A stretch of DNA of 64,000 nucleotides from Volvox africanus (lineage: Eukaryota > Chlorophyta > Chlorophyceae > Chlamydomonadales > Volvocaceae), in NCBI GenBank assembly GCA_030268105.1, contig BSDZ01000080.1, forward strand, positions 2,521,001 through 2,585,000, given 5' to 3'. The notes under the pieces are model-generated. The model was given only the letters and a program-made list of their open reading frames with translations. It was not told the origin of the DNA and did not search any database. This document shows positions 60,905 to 64,000 of this stretch, piece after piece. Each line of letters begins with the position of its first letter. Within the stretch, counting starts at the first letter, position 1. Both the position numbers and the translations under genes were made by a program.

Positions 60905-63900
60905 ATGGGAAATCTGCAGGCCGTAGTGAATTTTCAGCTACAATATGCCGCCACCACCCCAGCTGTGGACGCCCCGACTGCGGGAGGACCGCCTGAGAAA
61001 AGCACAGTGGCAACGGCGGCACACGGTGTCCATTTCCCAGCACCCACGACCCCGCCGCCCCAGGTCCTGGAGTGGAGGGTAATGCCGGGCTTAAGTGCTG
61101 ACGCCAGCTTGGATCTGGTTAAGTATATTGGCTCCAGGGAGAACGCGCCGGCGGAGGCGGACCTGACGTGGCCAGCCCGCGCGGCGTCGAACGTTCTCGG
61201 AGGTGGGGAGCTGGCCTCGGCGTACGTCTTGAAGGTGAGGTTTGTGGTGCCCAGCCGTGGATACCGAACCAAAGCAGTGTTCGTTCCTGTGGATGGACGA
61301 AGGGGTCAGTGGTGCATAACCGTAACAGTTTCGCAATATAACGAAGAGACCCGATATACGACCCGTGGGTCGGTATGTGGGAGTCAGGAGTACCCAAAAG
61401 GCACACTTGCTTTGCCGTTGTAATGGGGACTGGTTCCAGAATGGTTAACACACACGCATGTCGCAGACATGAATCGGTTCGTGGTTTTTTCCACTCCGAC
61501 TGCTGACCGAGGTCTTAACCGAGGACATGGGGCCCTCCTGACCCTCGATGGTCCTGCAGGCAAAAGTGGTGCATGTCGCACCGGGTGGCTGGGGCAGCGG
61601 GCTGCGGCGTTCTATGAGAGCGAGATCGGGTAGGGGGAGTGTTCAGGGGGGACGAATTTGCCGGTTTGGGCTTCTCTCTCTCTCTCTTTCACAAGAGGCT
61701 GCGCGAAGGCAAAAGCAGTATGTATGCTGACTGGCCACAATTTACATACTTTAGTGTGTGGGATAGGAAGGGGGGCTTCATCCGAGGTCGCTACCTGGCA
61801 GTCCCATATGTATATATTTGTGTGCATGTATGTATCGATATTGCGCTGTTAGCGTTTGTACCGTTATACTGCAGTATGCGTTGCTGTCTATAGCGAGCGC
61901 TGCGTTGACATAGAGAGGGGGACAGGTGTTGTCAACACAGTCCGACATGCAAGGCAGCATGTCCTTCGCATCGCTACGGTACGTGATACGAGCCACCCAT
62001 TTTGGCCGCCGGCCTGTTCTCCTCCGCCACGTATGCTACTGGCGTTCCGCAGGTTTGAGCCTGACGTCCGGGGTGCAGAATCCAGAGCCAGACAGCCCGC
62101 TGTCCGCGACCCATGCAGCTAGAGCACACAGCTGCACTCAGGGCCGCTATTTCAACCAGCAGGTGCCCTCGCGATCCAGCTCGGCGCGGTCGGATGTGAC
62201 CGCCGCCTCCCTCCCTCCGCTGGAAACCGAGTACTCAGACCCGGGGGAGCGGACCCCTGGGCGAGAGCCACAAGGCTCGCCTTCACGGCAACTGCTCGGT
62301 GCCGTCCAGCCTGGAGGCTACGTGACGCCGACGGAGAGGACGGATGGTATAGAGTTCGACGCCGCCGCAGCCGCCGCTGATACAAGTGAGGCTGCGGGTA
62401 GCGGTCCAAGCCCCTCTGATGGCCCTAGTAACGCTGGCGCCACGGGAGCCGGCTTGGAAAGTGGCCGCTGGGGTGGTTCGGCCTTCCGGGCCGTTCGGTC
62501 GGTGGACAATCAGTTTGGTGATGTGGGTCAAGAAGGACAGTGTGCGGAGGAGGAGGAGGAGGAGGAGGAGAAAGAGGAGGAGGAGAAGGAGGAGGAGGAG
62601 AAGGAGGAGGAGGAGGAGGAGGAGGAGGAGGAGGAGAAGGAGGAGGAGGAGAAGGAGGAGGAGGAGGTTGTTGCGTTGCGAAACGGCGGACATGACCTGG
62701 AGGCGCCAGCAGCAGCCAAGGTGGAAGCTGTGCCGATGGCAATCAAGGTGACCCCGGACGCAATGTTGAAGGTGCTGCAACAGATAAGCCAGCCGCCGCC
62801 CCTGCCGCCCGGCCATGCGGCGCCGCTGCACCCTGCCTCCATTGCCGCAGCGGAGGCGTTCGCGGCCATGACAGCCGCCGCCGCGGTCGCCGCCGGCAAG
62901 TTTAGAACCGCCACCGGATTACTGTCGTGTGCGTCGGAGACGCCGGGGTCAGGTACGGCGAGGGACACCGAGGAACGTGACTCTAAATCAGGACCACCTT
63001 CTGTAGACAGCACCTCCGGAACTACAGCTGCGGGTGCCGGGGGAACTACCAAAGCAGGCGCGAATCGGACTTCACCGCCTTCACCAGCCCAACCGGCGGC
63101 GGTGGAAGCAGGCCAAAGACATGTTCTCCCGCCCGTCCCCAATCCGGATTTGGATTTCGCTCACGGCGACACGGCGGACAGCTTCCTCGACGTGGACGTG
63201 GAGATCGCGCCGCAAGACCACCCAATTGTGGGATCCCTGGAGCTGTCACCCGCCCCTTGTCTTCACGCCGAGGATGTCGGCGCCGCTACAGCGGTTGAGG
63301 CCTTGCAAGCGGCACGGCAGGCGGCGACGACGCACCTGGAGCTTCCGTCGTTAGTCCGCAGCGCCAGCGGCAGTCTTGGCCGCGCCAGTGGATGGGCTGG
63401 CGGTGCGGCTTCCCGCGCCGCAGCAACAGCGGCACGGAAGAGCCCCCACAGCTCCGGGTCCGCCAGTGCCCCCATTAATGCGTTCGTTTTGCCACATGGG
63501 TTGGGCACACATCACATTGGAGAAGACGCTGCTGGATCTCTGTTTAACGACTTGGTGCCACCGGCGCTTGCCGCCGGCAGCGCCGCCGCCGCCGCTGCCA
63601 CTGCAGGTCTCGGCGCCAGTTCCGGCGGCCTGCGTTATGACAGCGCTGCTTTGGAAAGTGGCGGTGGGGACGGGGGACCAAACTGCAAATTGACCCATGA
63701 AACATCCGGCGATTCGGTATTGCCGGATGCGGTTTTCGCATGTGGGAGGGGCATGTGGATTCTACATGGAGGCTCCGCGGCGGGAGCTGCTCCGAAACCA
63801 TTCCGACATACGTGCGCGCGGCCCGAGCAGGTGCCGGCGTTGCCGGCGGCAGCAGAACTGGGACGGCAAGTGTACGGAGGCCGTGACGGAGGTGGCGGCG

Positions 63901-64000
63901 GCGGCTTCGGCTTCGGCTTGACAAGCGGTATTGAAGGGAGCACTGACAGCGGCGCCAGTTTCAAAGTCACGGACAGCGTTGGGGGCACAAGTTTCGGGTC
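60905..64000 (+). CDS. Large low-complexity protein, cut by right edge
   Basis: Exons 60905-61234, 61560-61629 and 62053 to the window end join in phase (0, then 1) and give at least 782 residues with no stop over the last 1948 nt. The start is MGNLQAVVNFQLQYAATTPA. A Gly at position 2 would allow N-myristoylation, a suggestion only. The second exon reads AKVVHVAPGGWGSGLRRSMR. The third is Ser/Pro/Ala/Gly-rich with a 40-codon Glu/Lys tract (62547-62666), then VEAVPMAIKVTPDAMLKVLQ and many Ala/Gly runs. No enzymatic or structural domain is recognised; the functional part may lie beyond the edge. The opposite strand is also partly open because of the repeats, but only the + frame is open throughout and joined by consistent splice sites. 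Confidence 0.62.
62547..62666 (+). repeat. GAG/AAG purine tract coding poly-Glu/Lys
   Basis: Forty consecutive codons are GAG or AAG, giving an unbroken Glu/Lys run in the right-edge protein. On the minus strand the same tract reads as Leu, Ser or Pro runs, which are artefacts. Confidence 0.9.

Noticed and set aside
62283..63142. Minus-strand frames with poly-Leu, poly-Ser and poly-Pro
   Set aside because: They are translations of the GAG/AAG tract on the wrong strand. The + frame is open for 1948 nt and spliced in phase to two upstream exons.
1..64000. CRISPR array, rRNA, tRNA genes, bacterial operons or a prophage
   Set aside because: No regular spacer-repeat array, no rRNA-like blocks, and no tRNA with a plausible cloverleaf were seen. 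Genes are intron-rich and eukaryotic.

Overview
The window is nuclear DNA of a green alga, most likely a chlamydomonadalean (volvocine-type) chlorophyte. Genes are split into many short exons with GT..AG introns, exons are GC-rich against AT-richer introns, and the algal polyadenylation signal TGTAA follows several stop codons. The set includes a plastid EXECUTER protein and a CCDC81-type HU-domain protein. Genes lie on both strands with no operons. The species cannot be named from the sequence.

Layout: 1940-6644 (+) CCDC81-like protein; 7021-7514 (+) complete BolA2; 7680-12617 (-) complete NFX1-type zinc-finger protein with a C-terminal membrane helix; 14020-16690 (-) decayed LmeA/DUF2993-like gene with three in-frame stops; 17.7-18.6 kb ambiguous exon-like blocks; 20323-24188 (-) CDT1; 24398-25969 (+) 2-dehydropantoate 2-reductase; 26874-29781 (+) SLC25 carrier of 2-oxodicarboxylate type; 32084-36096 (+) NOL11-like protein; 36818-41861 (+) Pro/Gly/Tyr-repeat protein; 43258-46177 (-) PAN/apple-domain protein; 46.9-52.6 kb gene-poor and repeat-rich; 52674-56716 (-) EXECUTER; 57403-59446 (-) DJ-1/Hsp31-like protein; 59803-60387 (+) small unknown gene; 60905 to beyond the right edge (+) large low-complexity protein.

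The genes do not form one pathway. They cover replication licensing (CDT1), ribosome biogenesis (NOL11), Fe-S/redox handling (BolA), vitamin B5 synthesis (ketopantoate reductase), mitochondrial transport, plastid singlet-oxygen signalling (EXECUTER) and carbonyl/protein repair (DJ-1). CDT1 and the reductase share a 209-bp divergent promoter region, and DJ-1 and the small gene share 356 bp. I see no operon-like or defence-like system. The least routine observations are the all-phase-1 exon architecture of the repeat protein, the nonsense-riddled LmeA-like gene, a dispersed repeat present twice about 31.7 kb apart, and an EF-hand-like segment in the CCDC81-like protein.

Exon coordinates come from reading splice signals and checking that phases join. 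They are predictions, with no transcript evidence.
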